Part shown: in pieces, positions 9,006 through 17,802 of the stretch
Layout: each line of letters opens with the position of its first letter
Position numbering within the stretch: position 1 is the stretch's first letter
Source of the DNA: Streptomyces dangxiongensis
GTDB lineage: Bacteria; Actinomycetota; Actinomycetes; Streptomycetales; Streptomycetaceae
Reading direction: 5' to 3'
Assembly (NCBI RefSeq): GCF_003675325.1
Contig: NZ_CP033073.1
Span: 5,270,001-5,334,000 of the forward strand
DNA: 64,000 nt
Notes under the pieces: generated by a model
What the model was told of the DNA's origin: nothing
Seen by the model: only the letters and a program-made list of their open reading frames with translations
Database searches by the model: none
Program-made: the position numbers and the translations under genes

Positions 9006-9087
9006 TGTCCGTACCCGCGCAAATCACCGGCATCTCCCGGCATTCCAGAACAAAACCGGCACTCCCCCCTCCCAGAGCAGGTTCTCC

Positions 9088-11208
9088 GTGATATCCACCG
9101 CTATTCGCGTCGCCCGGGTGGGCAGCGCGGCCGAGCTGGCCGCGGCGGCCCTCGTGATGCTGGGCTTCCCGGCGCTCATGCTGGCCGCGCTCGTCCCGAG
9201 CGTTCCCGCCTTCGCGGCCCTGGCCGCCGTGACGTACCTGGCGGACCACTATCTGCACCGCAAGGGCAGCTACCTGATCAACCGCCTCAGCAAGGTCCGG
9301 GCGGGGCTGTCGATCCGCTTCCTGATCCGCCAGCTACTGCTGGTCCTGCTGCTGGCCCGGCTGTCCCTCTCCGACGACCTGATCTTCTACGGCGCGGTCG
9401 CCTGCTTCATCGCCTTCTACGGCCTCCAGGCCCCGCACGGCGCGCTGGTCACCCTCATCCGCAACCGCCGCCGGATGCCGGTCGCCACCCGCAACATCGA
9501 CCTGAAGGCGCGCATCCGCATCCCGGACGCCCCGCCGCGCCGCCTGCTGCACCGCTCCGCGGAGAAGATGCTCCACCTCGACCTGTTCGCGGTCGCCGGC
9601 ATCCTGGTCTCCGCCGAGGCGGGCTCCGCCGTCGCCGGTTTCACCGGCATCGGCCTCACCGCCGGCCTCGGCTGCCTGTACGTCCTCGTGCTCGTGCCGT
9701 TCGTGCGCGGCCGTATGACCCCGCCGAAGGCCGACGTCGTCCTCGCCGCCGTCGACGACTGGCTGGCCGCCTACCGGCCCGAGACCGTCCTGTACTTCTC
9801 CGGCTCCCGGGACTCCGCGTACCAGGTCAACATGTGGCTGGAGACGATGGAGCGGCTGGACACCCGGCCGCTGATCATCCTGCGCGAGCGCACCATCCTG
9901 AACAACCTCGCGCCCACCACGGTTCCCGTCATCTGCGTGCCCGGAGGGGTGCACCTGATGAACCTGGACCTGTCCACCGTGCGCGTCGCGCTCTACGCGG
10001 CCAACGTCGGCAAGAACATCCACCTGCTGCGCGTGCCCACCATGAAGCACGTCTTCATCGGCCACGGCGACAGCGACAAGCTGGCCAGCGTCAACCCGTA
10101 CAGCAAGGTGTACGACGAGGTGTGGACCGCCGGCCGCGCCGGCCGCGACCGCTACGCCATCGCCGACGTCGGCGTCCGCGACGACGACATCGTCGAGGTC
10201 GGCCGTCCGCAGCTCGCGCCCATCCGGACCTGGCAGGGCGTGCCCGGGGACCGCATCCCGACCGTGCTGTACGCCCCCACCTGGGAGGGCTGGGACGGCA
10301 ACCCCGGCAACACCTCGATCGTGCTCGCCGGTGAGAACATCGTGACCCGGCTGGTGACGGCCGACCCGCCGGTCCGCGTCCTGTACAAGCCGCACCCGTT
10401 CACCGGCACCGTCAGCAAGGACGCCAAGGCCGCCCACCAGCGCATCACCGCCCTGGTCGAGAAGTCCGCCGCCGAGCGCGCCGCCGACTCCCGGTTCACC
10501 GCCGACACCGCCGCCATGGCCGCGGCCAAGGCCGAACTGGCCCGCATCGAGGCCCGGCTCGCCGAGCTGGCCGCCGCCCGCGGCACCAAGGGCGACGAGG
10601 CCGTGGCCACCCGCGAGGGCATCGTGGACGTGCACCGGCACGAGGAGGTCGCCCGGCTGCGCGCCGAGTGGAACACCGCCTACTGGCGCTCCTTCCCGTC
10701 GTACGAGCACCGCGTCATCACGGGCGCCCAGCCGCGCCTGTACGACTGCTTCAACGTCTCCGACGCGATGGTCTCGGACATCTCCTCCGTGGTCTCCGAC
10801 TTCATCGCCAGCGGCAAGCCCTACGCGGTCACCGACTCCGGCGAACTGGGCGCCGAGGAGTTCAGGCGGCAGAACACGGCCGTGCGCGCCGCGGTCATCC
10901 TGTCCAACAGCGCGGCCGAGCTGGGCGGCCTGCTGGACGCCGTGCGCGACCCGGCCGCCGACCCGCTCGCGGACGACCGCACGGAACTGAAGCAGTACCT
11001 GCTCGGCCCGGACGAGCCGAAGTCGATCGTCCAGTTCAACGCCGCGGTCGGCGACCTGGCCCTCAAGGCCGAGGCCCGCAACGCCGGCCAGGAGTCCCGT
11101 CTCGGCGCGGCCGACGCCGACCCCGCCGAGGCGGCCGAGCTGACCAACGCGGTGCCGGGCCAGCGCGCCGCGTCGGCCGGGGAGACGGACGGCGTGACCG
11201 CGGGCTGA
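9088..11208 (+). CDS. CDP-glycerol glycerophosphotransferase (TagF/TarL)-family wall glycopolymer polymerase
   Basis: A 706-residue protein from GTG 9088, the first start after a purine-rich stretch; an upstream start at 8974 would overlap the hairpin. Residues about 10-215 are hydrophobic with several membrane segments. The remainder is a Glyphos_transf domain: FIGHGDSDK (about 322-330), APTWEGWDG (about 395) and VSDISSVVSDF (about 561-571). A lysine/alanine/glutamate-rich helical stretch (about 442-528) is inserted in the catalytic half. The family transfers glycerol- or ribitol-phosphate from CDP donors onto a lipid-linked acceptor at the inner membrane face. With the preceding CDP-alditol enzyme and the following glycosyltransferase it makes an anionic wall polymer. 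It may correspond to pdtA of S. coelicolor (from memory, unverified). Confidence 0.82.
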   Translation: MISTAIRVARVGSAAELAAAALVMLGFPALMLAALVPSVPAFAALAAVTYLADHYLHRKGSYLINRLSKVRAGLSIRFLIRQLLLVLLLARLSLSDDLIFYGAVACFIAFYGLQAPHGALVTLIRNRRRMPVATRNIDLKARIRIPDAPPRRLLHRSAEKMLHLDLFAVAGILVSAEAGSAVAGFTGIGLTAGLGCLYVLVLVPFVRGRMTPPKADVVLAAVDDWLAAYRPETVLYFSGSRDSAYQVNMWLETMERLDTRPLIILRERTILNNLAPTTVPVICVPGGVHLMNLDLSTVRVALYAANVGKNIHLLRVPTMKHVFIGHGDSDKLASVNPYSKVYDEVWTAGRAGRDRYAIADVGVRDDDIVEVGRPQLAPIRTWQGVPGDRIPTVLYAPTWEGWDGNPGNTSIVLAGENIVTRLVTADPPVRVLYKPHPFTGTVSKDAKAAHQRITALVEKSAAERAADSRFTADTAAMAAAKAELARIEARLAELAAARGTKGDEAVATREGIVDVHRHEEVARLRAEWNTAYWRSFPSYEHRVITGAQPRLYDCFNVSDAMVSDISSVVSDFIASGKPYAVTDSGELGAEEFRRQNTAVRAAVILSNSAAELGGLLDAVRDPAADPLADDRTELKQYLLGPDEPKSIVQFNAAVGDLALKAEARNAGQESRLGAADADPAEAAELTNAVPGQRAASAGETDGVTAG

Positions 11209-11226
11209 CTCTCCGCGCGCGATCAC

Positions 11227-11259
11227 CGGGCCCCCGAGGACACAGTCCTCGGGGGCCCG
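11227..11259 (+). terminator. Terminator of the TagF-like gene
   Basis: Perfect 15-bp inverted repeat (11227-11241 with 11245-11259) with a 3-nt loop, followed by GTCTTGCCC. One of the strongest stems in the window. Confidence 0.88.
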
Positions 11260-11430
11260 CGTCTTGCCCGGTTCTTAACCGGGACCGAACGGCTCTTACC
11301 GCACCCGCGTACCGTCCTGCGAGGTGCGTCACTCATGACCGTGCGTGAGGCAACCGCTTGCCCGAAGTATCCGTCTAACACATTGCGATTGAGGCGATAC
11401 GGGGGAAATCTTCTGTGACGAGGGGGAAGA

Positions 11431-12645
11431 GTGACTGTCGTGACGCAGCCTGATGTGAGTGTGATCATCGGGGCGTACGAAGCAATGCCGTACCTGGTCG
11501 AGTGCCTGGCCTCCGTCGAGGCGCAGACCATCGACCCGGGACGGATGGAGGTCATCGCGGTCGACGACGGCTCGACGGACGGCACGGGGGAGTGCCTGGA
11601 GGAGTTCGCGGCCCGCGTGCCCATACCGGTCACCGTCATCCGCCAGGAGAACTCCGGCGGCCCCAGCGGCCCCCGCAACGTCGGCCTCGCCAAGGCGACC
11701 GGACGCTACGTCTTCTTCCTCGACGCCGACGACCGGCTCGGCCCCGAGGCGCTGGAGCGCATGGTCGCCATGGCCGACAGGAACGGCACGGACGTCGTCC
11801 TCGGCCGCGTCGAGGGCGTCAACCGCACCGCCCCGAAGTCCATGTGGGGCCAGACGCTCGACCGGACCGACGTCTTCTCCTCCAACATCAAGTTCACGCT
11901 GAGCGCGCAGAAGCTGTTCCGCCGCGCCCTGCTGGACCGGCACGGCATGCGGTTCGACGAGTCGCTGTGGACCGGCGAGGACGCCGTGTTCACGCTGGAG
12001 GCCTACCTGCGGGCGGACGGCGTCTCCGTGCTCGCCGACTACACCTGCTACTACCTGGTCGGCCGCGACGACGGCAAGCACGTCACCAAGACCGGCGGTT
12101 ACGCGCTGCGCTTCGACTCCGCGCGCGCCCTGATGAAGCTGATCGCCGACATGGTCCCGGCCGGTGACAGACGCGACCTCCTGATGGTCCGGCCGTTCCT
12201 CATCACGCTGCTGCCGCAGTTCGGCCCCAAGTTCCTGACCGACGCCGAAGAGGTGCGACGGCACAAGTTCGAGCTGGCCAAGCCGCTGATGGACGCCTAC
12301 TGGACGCCCGGCGTGGCCCGCCGCCTGAAGGTCCACGAACGGCTGCGGCTGCACCTGGTCGCCATGCAGCGCGCCGATCTGCTGCTGGACGTCGTCAAGT
12401 TCGTCAAGGCCAAGAGGCAGGCCGCCGCCGTCCTGGAGAAGCGCGGCACCCGCCTCTACCTCGTCTATCCGCACTTCCGGTCCCCGAAGGCCGGCATCCC
12501 CGACGAGATGTACCTCGCCGACGCCCGCGAGGCACGCGCCTTCGAGGGCTACCGCGAGGCCGCCGCCAACTCCTTCCCGCGCCGCGCCCTGCGCAAGATC
12601 CGCCGGATGCTGCCGCGCAAGGGCTTCGGGACGGCCGCGGCCTGA
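11431..12645 (+). CDS. Family 2 glycosyltransferase
   Basis: A 404-residue GT-A-fold glycosyltransferase: VSVIIGAYEAMPYL at the start, VDDGSTDGT (about 45-53) and the metal-binding FLDADDR (about 96-102). The C-terminal 150 residues are basic and without membrane segments. It probably transfers a sugar from a nucleotide donor in the cytoplasm, likely onto the polymer made by the two preceding enzymes. The start is GTG 11431 after GAGGGGGAAGA. A terminator before it and roughly 170 bp of intergenic sequence suggest its own promoter, so it is a neighbouring unit rather than strictly the same operon. The sugar is not predictable. Confidence 0.85.
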   Translation: MTVVTQPDVSVIIGAYEAMPYLVECLASVEAQTIDPGRMEVIAVDDGSTDGTGECLEEFAARVPIPVTVIRQENSGGPSGPRNVGLAKATGRYVFFLDADDRLGPEALERMVAMADRNGTDVVLGRVEGVNRTAPKSMWGQTLDRTDVFSSNIKFTLSAQKLFRRALLDRHGMRFDESLWTGEDAVFTLEAYLRADGVSVLADYTCYYLVGRDDGKHVTKTGGYALRFDSARALMKLIADMVPAGDRRDLLMVRPFLITLLPQFGPKFLTDAEEVRRHKFELAKPLMDAYWTPGVARRLKVHERLRLHLVAMQRADLLLDVVKFVKAKRQAAAVLEKRGTRLYLVYPHFRSPKAGIPDEMYLADAREARAFEGYREAAANSFPRRALRKIRRMLPRKGFGTAAA

Positions 12646-12687
12646 CGGGCCCGGGGCCGCCGGGGGGCCGCGCGCCGTCCGCACACC

Positions 12688-12711
12688 GGACCGTCGCCTG
12701 CGCGGCGGTCC
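12688..12711 (+). terminator. Hairpin after the family 2 glycosyltransferase
   Basis: GGACCG (12688-12693) and CGGTCC (12706-12711) pair around a 12-nt G+C-rich loop, between the glycosyltransferase and proB. A modest stem; function uncertain. Confidence 0.4.
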
Positions 12712-12756
12712 CGTTCGCGTAGATTGCTGCCACGCGCGAGGAAGTGGAGACAGCAC

Positions 12757-13884
12757 GTGGCAAGGGCAAGGCAGGCCGTGGGCGAGGCCCGCAGGATCGT
12801 CGTCAAGGTGGGCTCCTCGTCACTGACGACCGCCGCGGGCGGCCTGGACGCCGACCGCGTCGACGCACTCGTCGACGTCCTCGCCAAGCTGCGCGGCGGC
12901 GGGGAGAAGGAGATCGTCCTCGTCTCCTCCGGCGCCATCGCCGCCGGCCTCGCCCCGCTGGGCCTGCGCCGCCGCCCCAAGGACCTCGCCCGCCAGCAGG
13001 CCGCCGCCAGCGTCGGCCAGGGCCTGCTCGTCGCCCGCTACACCGCCTCCTTCGCCCGCTACGGCGTCCGCGTCGGCCAGGTCCTGCTCACCAGCGACGA
13101 CATGAGCCGCCGCGCCCACCACCGCAACGCCTCCCGCACCCTCGACAAGCTGCTCGCGATGGGCGCCGTCCCGGTCGTCAACGAGAACGACACCGTCGCC
13201 ACCGACGAGATCCGCTTCGGCGACAACGACCGCCTCGCCGCCCTCGTCGCCCACCTCGTCCGCGCCGACCTGCTGGTCCTGCTCTCCGACATCGACGGCG
13301 TCTACGACGGCGACCCCGGCAGGCCCGGCACCTCCCGCATAGCGCAGGTGAGGGGCCCGGAGGACCTCGCCGGTGTCGAGATCGGCAGCGCGGGCAGGGC
13401 CGGCGTCGGCACCGGCGGCATGGTCACCAAGGTCGAGGCCGCCCGGATCGCCGCCGCCGCCGGCATCCCGGTGGTGCTGACCAGCGCCGTCCACGCCGCC
13501 GAGGCCCTCGCCGGCGGCGACACCGGCACCTACTTCCACCCCACCGGCAAACGCTCCGCCGACCGCCTCCTCTGGCTCCAGCACGCCTCCACCCCGCAGG
13601 GCGCCCTCGTCCTGGACGACGGGGCGGTGGACGCGGTCGTACGGCGGCGCACGTCCCTGCTGCCCGCCGGAATCGCCGCCGTCGAGGGCGAGTTCAACGC
13701 CGGCGACCCCGTGGAACTGCGCGACGCGACGGGCCGCGCGGTGGCCCGGGGCCTCGTCAACTTCGACGCCAAGGAGATCCCCCGGCTGCTCGGGCGCTCC
13801 ACCCGCGAGCTGGCGCGCGAGCTGGGCCCGGCCTACGAACGCGAGGTCGTGCACAGGGACGACCTGGTGCTCCTGCACGCCTGA
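12757..13884 (+). CDS. proB: Glutamate 5-kinase
   Basis: A 375-residue protein with an amino-acid-kinase domain (RIVVKVGSSSLTT near 14-25, ENDTVATDEIRFGDND, LLSDIDGVYDGDP) and a C-terminal PUA domain (about 280-370). It phosphorylates glutamate as the first step of proline synthesis. Start GTG 12757 is preceded by GTGGAGA; the alternative TTG-like start at 12724 lacks a site. It is separated from proA by one small gene, the usual Streptomyces arrangement. The PUA domain is typical of feedback-regulated enzymes. Confidence 0.95.
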   Translation: MARARQAVGEARRIVVKVGSSSLTTAAGGLDADRVDALVDVLAKLRGGGEKEIVLVSSGAIAAGLAPLGLRRRPKDLARQQAAASVGQGLLVARYTASFARYGVRVGQVLLTSDDMSRRAHHRNASRTLDKLLAMGAVPVVNENDTVATDEIRFGDNDRLAALVAHLVRADLLVLLSDIDGVYDGDPGRPGTSRIAQVRGPEDLAGVEIGSAGRAGVGTGGMVTKVEAARIAAAAGIPVVLTSAVHAAEALAGGDTGTYFHPTGKRSADRLLWLQHASTPQGALVLDDGAVDAVVRRRTSLLPAGIAAVEGEFNAGDPVELRDATGRAVARGLVNFDAKEIPRLLGRSTRELARELGPAYEREVVHRDDLVLLHA

Positions 13885-13927
13885 CGCTCGCAAGACCGCT
13901 CGCACGGTGAACCGCGGACCGACCCCG

Positions 13928-13954
13928 GTGGGGGACGTTCCGTAAAACCCCCAC
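13928..13954 (+). terminator. Hairpin after proB
   Basis: GTGGGGG (13928-13934) and CCCCCAC (13948-13954) flank a 13-nt loop, 44 bp after the proB stop. Confidence 0.5.
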
Positions 13955-14077
13955 GCGGAGCCGAGAGGCCTGCTCAACTTTGTCCCGGGGACATGTTGAA
14001 GGGACACGTTCCGGCAAGGGGTCGCGCGGGCCGTGCGGAGACGCGCGGCATGCGAGGCATGCGTGAAGGAGGCCGTC

Positions 14078-14503
14078 GTGAGACGAGCGCGCCCTGGGAC
14101 GGCGTCCCGCGGTGCTCTGACGAGCGTCGCGGCCGGGGACACCTATGAGGAGCCCGCAGAGCTGCCCCGGTTGTGGCACGTCACCCTCAGCGTCTCCGGC
14201 AGGAAGGTCCCCCTGCCCGAGCTGCGGCGGGCCCTGGAACAGCTCGCCCACGACCATCCCTTCCTGCTGACCAGCAGATACGCGACCGACCACGCGGAGA
14301 TCCGGTACTGGGAGGAGGCCCGCGACCTGCACGACGCCGCCGCCGTGGCGCTGCGCCTGTGGGGCGAGCACCGCCAGAGCGCCGGACTGCCTCCCTGGGA
14401 GATCGTCGGCCTGGAGGTCATCGACCGCGAGACCTACCACCAGCGCATCGCCGAGGGCTACGGCCCCGCACCGGCGACCCCGGTCGGCGTGCACCCGTTC
14501 TGA
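14078..14503 (+). CDS. Conserved hypothetical protein between proB and proA
   Basis: A 141-residue soluble protein. I choose GTG 14078 because AAGGAGG sits 5 nt upstream; a longer version from 14033 would have no site. Visible features are WHVTLSVSGRKVPLPELRRAL near residue 40 (do not read as catalytic), a region rich in His/Asp (AHDHPF, YWEEARDLHDA) and a Trp-containing helix. There are no cysteines or membrane segments. The pattern resembles a small alpha/beta actinobacterial domain of unknown function. Its constant place between proB and proA in Streptomyces suggests conservation but not necessarily a role in proline synthesis. I do not recognise a function. Confidence 0.75.
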   Translation: MRRARPGTASRGALTSVAAGDTYEEPAELPRLWHVTLSVSGRKVPLPELRRALEQLAHDHPFLLTSRYATDHAEIRYWEEARDLHDAAAVALRLWGEHRQSAGLPPWEIVGLEVIDRETYHQRIAEGYGPAPATPVGVHPF

Positions 14504-14579
14504 GCCGCAGCACGGCCGAGCGGCGGACCGGGCGCGGGCACGAAGGCTTGAGGGCACCGCTCCCGGGCACAGCGCCTTG

Positions 14580-14596
14580 AGGGGTTCACCCCTTTT
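14580..14596 (+). terminator. Small intrinsic terminator before proA
   Basis: AGGGG-TTCA-CCCCT stem-loop (14580-14593) followed directly by TTTT. A compact stem with a real T-run, which is unusual in this genome. A wider AAGGC/GCCTT pairing surrounds part of it. Confidence 0.65.
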
Positions 14597-14646
14597 GCGG
14601 TGTCTCGCGCTGTGGGACGGCCGCTGAACGGCCGCGGCCCGCGCAC

Positions 14647-14661
14647 TACCCTTCCCCCATG
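14647..14661 (+). promoter_or_regulatory. Leaderless promoter of proA
   Basis: TACCCT (14647-14652) lies exactly six bases before the ATG of proA and there is no ribosome-binding site. Transcription would start at or within a base of the A of ATG. CTGAAC 17 bp further upstream is a poor -35 candidate. Confidence 0.6.
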
Positions 14662-15945
14662 ACCACGCTCTCGCCGTACGACTCGATGTCCCCGGTCACC
14701 CAGGCCGCCCACCGGGCCAAGGCCGCCGCCGCCGACCTCGCGCCGCTCCCGCGCGCCGTGAAGGACGACGCGCTGCTCGCCATCGCCGACGCCCTGGAGG
14801 TCCGGACCGCCGAGATCGTCGATGCCAACGCCGAGGACGTGGCCAAGGCCCGCGAGGCCGGCACCAGCGAGGCCATCGTCGACCGGCTCACCCTCACCCC
14901 CGAACGGATCCGTGCCATCGCCTCCGACGTCCGTGACGTCGCGAAGCTGCCCGACCCGGTCGGCGAGGTCGTCCGCGGCTCCACCCTCCCCAACGGCATC
15001 GACCTGCGCCAGGTCCGCGTCCCGCTCGGCGTCGTCGGCATCATCTACGAGGCCCGCCCGAACGTCACCGTCGACGCCGCCGCCCTCTGCCTGAAGTCCG
15101 GCAACGCCGTACTGCTGCGCGGTTCCGGCTCCGCCTACGCGTCCAACACCGCCCTCGTCCGGGTGATCCGCGACGCCGTCGGCGGCGCCGGGCTGCCCGC
15201 CGACGCCGTCCAGCTTGTGCCGGGGGAGAGCCGCGACTCCGTGCGCGAGCTGATGCGCGCCCGGGGCCTGGTCGACGTCCTCATCCCGCGCGGCGGCGCC
15301 TCCCTGATCCGGACCGTGGTCAACGAGTCCACCGTCCCCGTGATCGAGACCGGCACGGGCAACTGCCACGTCTACGTCGACGCCCAGGCCGACATCGGCA
15401 CGGCCGTCGAGATCCTGGTCAACTCCAAGGCCCAGCGGGTCAGCGTCTGCAACGCCGCCGAGACCCTCCTCGTCCACCAGGACATCGCCGCCGAGTTCCT
15501 GCCGCGCGCCCTGGACGCGCTCGCCGAGGCCGGCGTCACCGTCCACGCCGACGAGCGGGTCATGGCACATGCCAAGGACTCCCGGGCCACCGTGGTCGAG
15601 GCGACCCCCGAGGACTGGGAGACCGAGTACCTGTCCCACGACATCGCCGCCGCCGTCGTCGACTCCCTCGACAAGGCCGTCGAGCACATCCGGCTGTGGA
15701 CCTCCGGTCACACCGAGGCCATCGTCACCACGTCCCAGCAGGCCGCCCGCCGCTTCACCCAGTTGGTCGACTCCACCACCGTCGCCGTGAACGCCTCCAC
15801 CCGCTTCACCGACGGCGGCCAGTTCGGCTTCGGTGCCGAGATCGGCATCTCCACCCAGAAGCTGCACGCCCGCGGCCCGATGGGCCTGCCGGAGCTGACC
15901 AGCACGAAGTACATCGTCACCGGTGACGGGCACCTGCGCCGCTGA
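14659..15945 (+). CDS. proA: Glutamate-5-semialdehyde (gamma-glutamyl phosphate) reductase
   Basis: A 428-residue aldehyde-dehydrogenase-fold enzyme. It contains [19 protein letters not shown], the PRGG loop and the catalytic cysteine in VCNAAETLL (about residue 263). It reduces gamma-glutamyl phosphate with NADPH in the second step of proline synthesis. The start lacks a Shine-Dalgarno site, and a -10 hexamer six bases upstream points to a leaderless message. It is uncoupled from proB by an intervening gene and a terminator. Confidence 0.96.
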   Translation: MTTLSPYDSMSPVTQAAHRAKAAAADLAPLPRAVKDDALLAIADALEVRTAEIVDANAEDVAKAREAGTSEAIVDRLTLTPERIRAIASDVRDVAKLPDPVGEVVRGSTLPNGIDLRQVRVPLGVVGIIYEARPNVTVDAAALCLKSGNAVLLRGSGSAYASNTALVRVIRDAVGGAGLPADAVQLVPGESRDSVRELMRARGLVDVLIPRGGASLIRTVVNESTVPVIETGTGNCHVYVDAQADIGTAVEILVNSKAQRVSVCNAAETLLVHQDIAAEFLPRALDALAEAGVTVHADERVMAHAKDSRATVVEATPEDWETEYLSHDIAAAVVDSLDKAVEHIRLWTSGHTEAIVTTSQQAARRFTQLVDSTTVAVNASTRFTDGGQFGFGAEIGISTQKLHARGPMGLPELTSTKYIVTGDGHLRR

Positions 15946-16053
15946 CCGCCGCCCGTGACGCCGTACGCCCGGGGCACCGCGGCGTGTTCCGAAAAGGCGT
16001 CCCGCCAGGCGGACGGAATTCCGTACCGTCTGCCCAGAACGACCCTCCAGGTC

Positions 16054-16068
16054 TACTCTGGATGTGTG
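16054..16068 (+). promoter_or_regulatory. Leaderless promoter of the acidic membrane protein gene
   Basis: TACTCT (16054-16059), six bases, then the GTG start at 16066. No ribosome-binding site. Same geometry as proA. Confidence 0.6.
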
Positions 16069-16638
16069 CCGGAGGACGTGGGGGGCACGCCGTTCCCGGA
16101 CGGCTGGGAGCCCGACGACGACCACGACCACGGAGTGTCGGACGAAGAGTTCGCCTCCGTGGTACTCGACGAGGCCTTCGTGCGGGCGGCCACGGTCCAC
16201 GAGCCGTCCGCCGTCGAACGCCTCCTGGCCGCCGCCCGCGCCAGAGCCGAGGCCTCCGAGGCCGAGGCCCGTCGCGCGCACGCCCGGGGCGAACGCCTCA
16301 ATGACGGCTACGACCCCGAGAGCACCGGATCCGGCCAAGATCCGGACGACGGCGAACTGGACGGCACCTACGTCCTGGGCGACCACCGCGGCCTCTACGG
16401 CCCCTTCGGCAAGCAGGTCCGCTGGCACCGCCCGGTGGCCTGGATCCTCGCCGTCGTGATGGGCATCGGCATGGTCGCCCTGACCTTCGCCGCCGTCTAC
16501 CGGGGCGGCTCCCCGGGCACCCGGGACCGGGTGCCCGCCCCCGCCTCGACCGGCCGGGACCAGGGCAGCGCCGCCGCTCCGTCCGTTCCCGCCGGCGTCG
16601 TGCGGCCGACGGTCCCGGCCGCCCCGCACTCCCCCTGA
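16066..16638 (+). CDS. Single-span membrane protein, SCO2584-like (possible wall-polymer/spore-wall factor)
   Basis: A 190-residue protein from GTG 16066 (leaderless). It has an acidic N-terminus and a motif EEFASVVLDEAFVRAA (28-42) followed by an Ala/Arg/Glu helix (about 50-78). One membrane segment follows at about 124-145 (VAWILAVVMGIGMVALTFAAVY), then a short Pro/Ala-rich tail outside. The topology is N-in. The next gene encodes a second membrane protein with the same N-terminal motif. From memory, the syntenic S. coelicolor gene SCO2584 was reported to interact with MreB and to affect spore-wall polymers. The sequence itself shows no enzyme domain. Confidence 0.75.
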   Translation: MPEDVGGTPFPDGWEPDDDHDHGVSDEEFASVVLDEAFVRAATVHEPSAVERLLAAARARAEASEAEARRAHARGERLNDGYDPESTGSGQDPDDGELDGTYVLGDHRGLYGPFGKQVRWHRPVAWILAVVMGIGMVALTFAAVYRGGSPGTRDRVPAPASTGRDQGSAAAPSVPAGVVRPTVPAAPHSP

Positions 16639-16713
16639 ACAGCACGCCCGCCCTGGTGAGAACCTGTCAGAAGTTGTCCCGTAGCAGGGCGTTTACCGGC
16701 GCCCCACGAGACC

Positions 16714-16728
16714 TACCCTGAAGGTATG
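16714..16728 (+). promoter_or_regulatory. Leaderless promoter of the 356-residue membrane protein gene
   Basis: TACCCT (16714-16719), six bases, then ATG at 16726. A TTTACC hexamer 16 bp upstream of the -10 is a plausible -35. Confidence 0.6.
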
Positions 16729-17796
16729 GGCGGGCGTGGAGACCCCCCGGAGGGGACACCCGAGGGCGGTCCCTCCGGCGCCGAGGACGAATACCGATCC
16801 GTCGTGTTCGACGAGTCGTTCGTCCGGGCTGCCCGGCTCCAGGAGTCCTCCGCCGAGGAGAGGGTGACCGACCACGCGCCCGCCGTACGCCGCCGCCCGC
16901 CCCTGCACCGCGGGCTCACCCGGCAGGTCCTGGCCCTCGTCGTGCTGATCACCGTCGCCTTCGGCACCGCGGTCTACCTGGGCGTCCGCCACTCCGCCGG
17001 CTCCTCGCAGGTCCGGCGGCCCCCGGAACCCCTGCGGATGACGGTCGTCCCGCTCGCCCCGCAGGGCCGGGTGCCAGGCGGCGCCGACCCCGAGAGGATG
17101 TACGCGCGCAGCCCCGCCGCCCACTTCGACACCGGCGCCGAGGGCATACCGCTGCCCGCATCCCGGGCCACGGCCCACTTCTCCGACAGCCAGGTGGTGG
17201 CCGCGCTCACCACCGCCAAGGACTACCTCGTCCGCTCCTCCCTCTACCCCGAGGTGCTGACCGGCCGCGAGGTGAGCCCCGCCCGGTCCCTGCTCGACGC
17301 CGACCAGCTCGACCAGTTCGACCGTAGCTTCGACAGGCCCACGGCGGACGGCCGGCACGCGCCCACCGGCTGGGTGGTCCGTCTCGACCCGGCCCGGGCC
17401 CGGCTGGCCGACGACCGGATACGCGTCCAGGGCAGCCTGGAGGCCGCCGAGACCGACCCGGCGACGCTGGAGGTCACCGCCGACCACACCTTCGTCTACG
17501 CCCTGCGACCCACCGGTTCCGCCGCCGACGCCCCCGTCTCCCTCTTCACGGTCCGCCGCGAGCTGACCTTCCGCTTCGACCGCACCGACCTGCGCACCCA
17601 CCAGGTCCAGCTAACGGCGTCCTACCTCCAGGCGGGCCCCCTCGCCTGCGCGGAGGACGCCACGGCCTACCTCCGCCCCCTCCTCGCCGGCCGGACCGCC
17701 CGCTCCGGCGGTCCGGCGGGCACCGACCCCTACGGGACGGACCGCCCGGCGGTGCTGTGCGGAACGCTGTCCCCGGGCGCCCAGCCGACGGTGTGA
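16726..17796 (+). CDS. Single-span membrane protein with extracytoplasmic domain (paralogous N-terminus to preceding gene)
   Basis: A 356-residue protein. Residues 21-46 contain DEYRSVVFDESFVRAA and a following ESSAEER, clearly related to the motif of the preceding protein. A membrane segment follows at about 65-86 (QVLALVVLITVAFGTAVYLGV). About 260 residues outside the membrane form a hydrophilic alpha/beta domain with two cysteines near the C-terminus (LACAED, AVLCGT) that could form a disulfide. No known enzymatic motif is visible. It is probably a membrane scaffold or receptor-like protein working with its neighbour (inference). Its stop lies 6 bp from the convergent M48 protease stop. 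Confidence 0.75.
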   Translation: MGGRGDPPEGTPEGGPSGAEDEYRSVVFDESFVRAARLQESSAEERVTDHAPAVRRRPPLHRGLTRQVLALVVLITVAFGTAVYLGVRHSAGSSQVRRPPEPLRMTVVPLAPQGRVPGGADPERMYARSPAAHFDTGAEGIPLPASRATAHFSDSQVVAALTTAKDYLVRSSLYPEVLTGREVSPARSLLDADQLDQFDRSFDRPTADGRHAPTGWVVRLDPARARLADDRIRVQGSLEAAETDPATLEVTADHTFVYALRPTGSAADAPVSLFTVRRELTFRFDRTDLRTHQVQLTASYLQAGPLACAEDATAYLRPLLAGRTARSGGPAGTDPYGTDRPAVLCGTLSPGAQPTV

Positions 17797-17802
17797 GCCG
17801 CC

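Noticed and set aside
13980..13995. TGTCCCGGGGACA-like palindrome
   Set aside because: Short and imperfectly centred; not distinguishable from chance at this G+C content.
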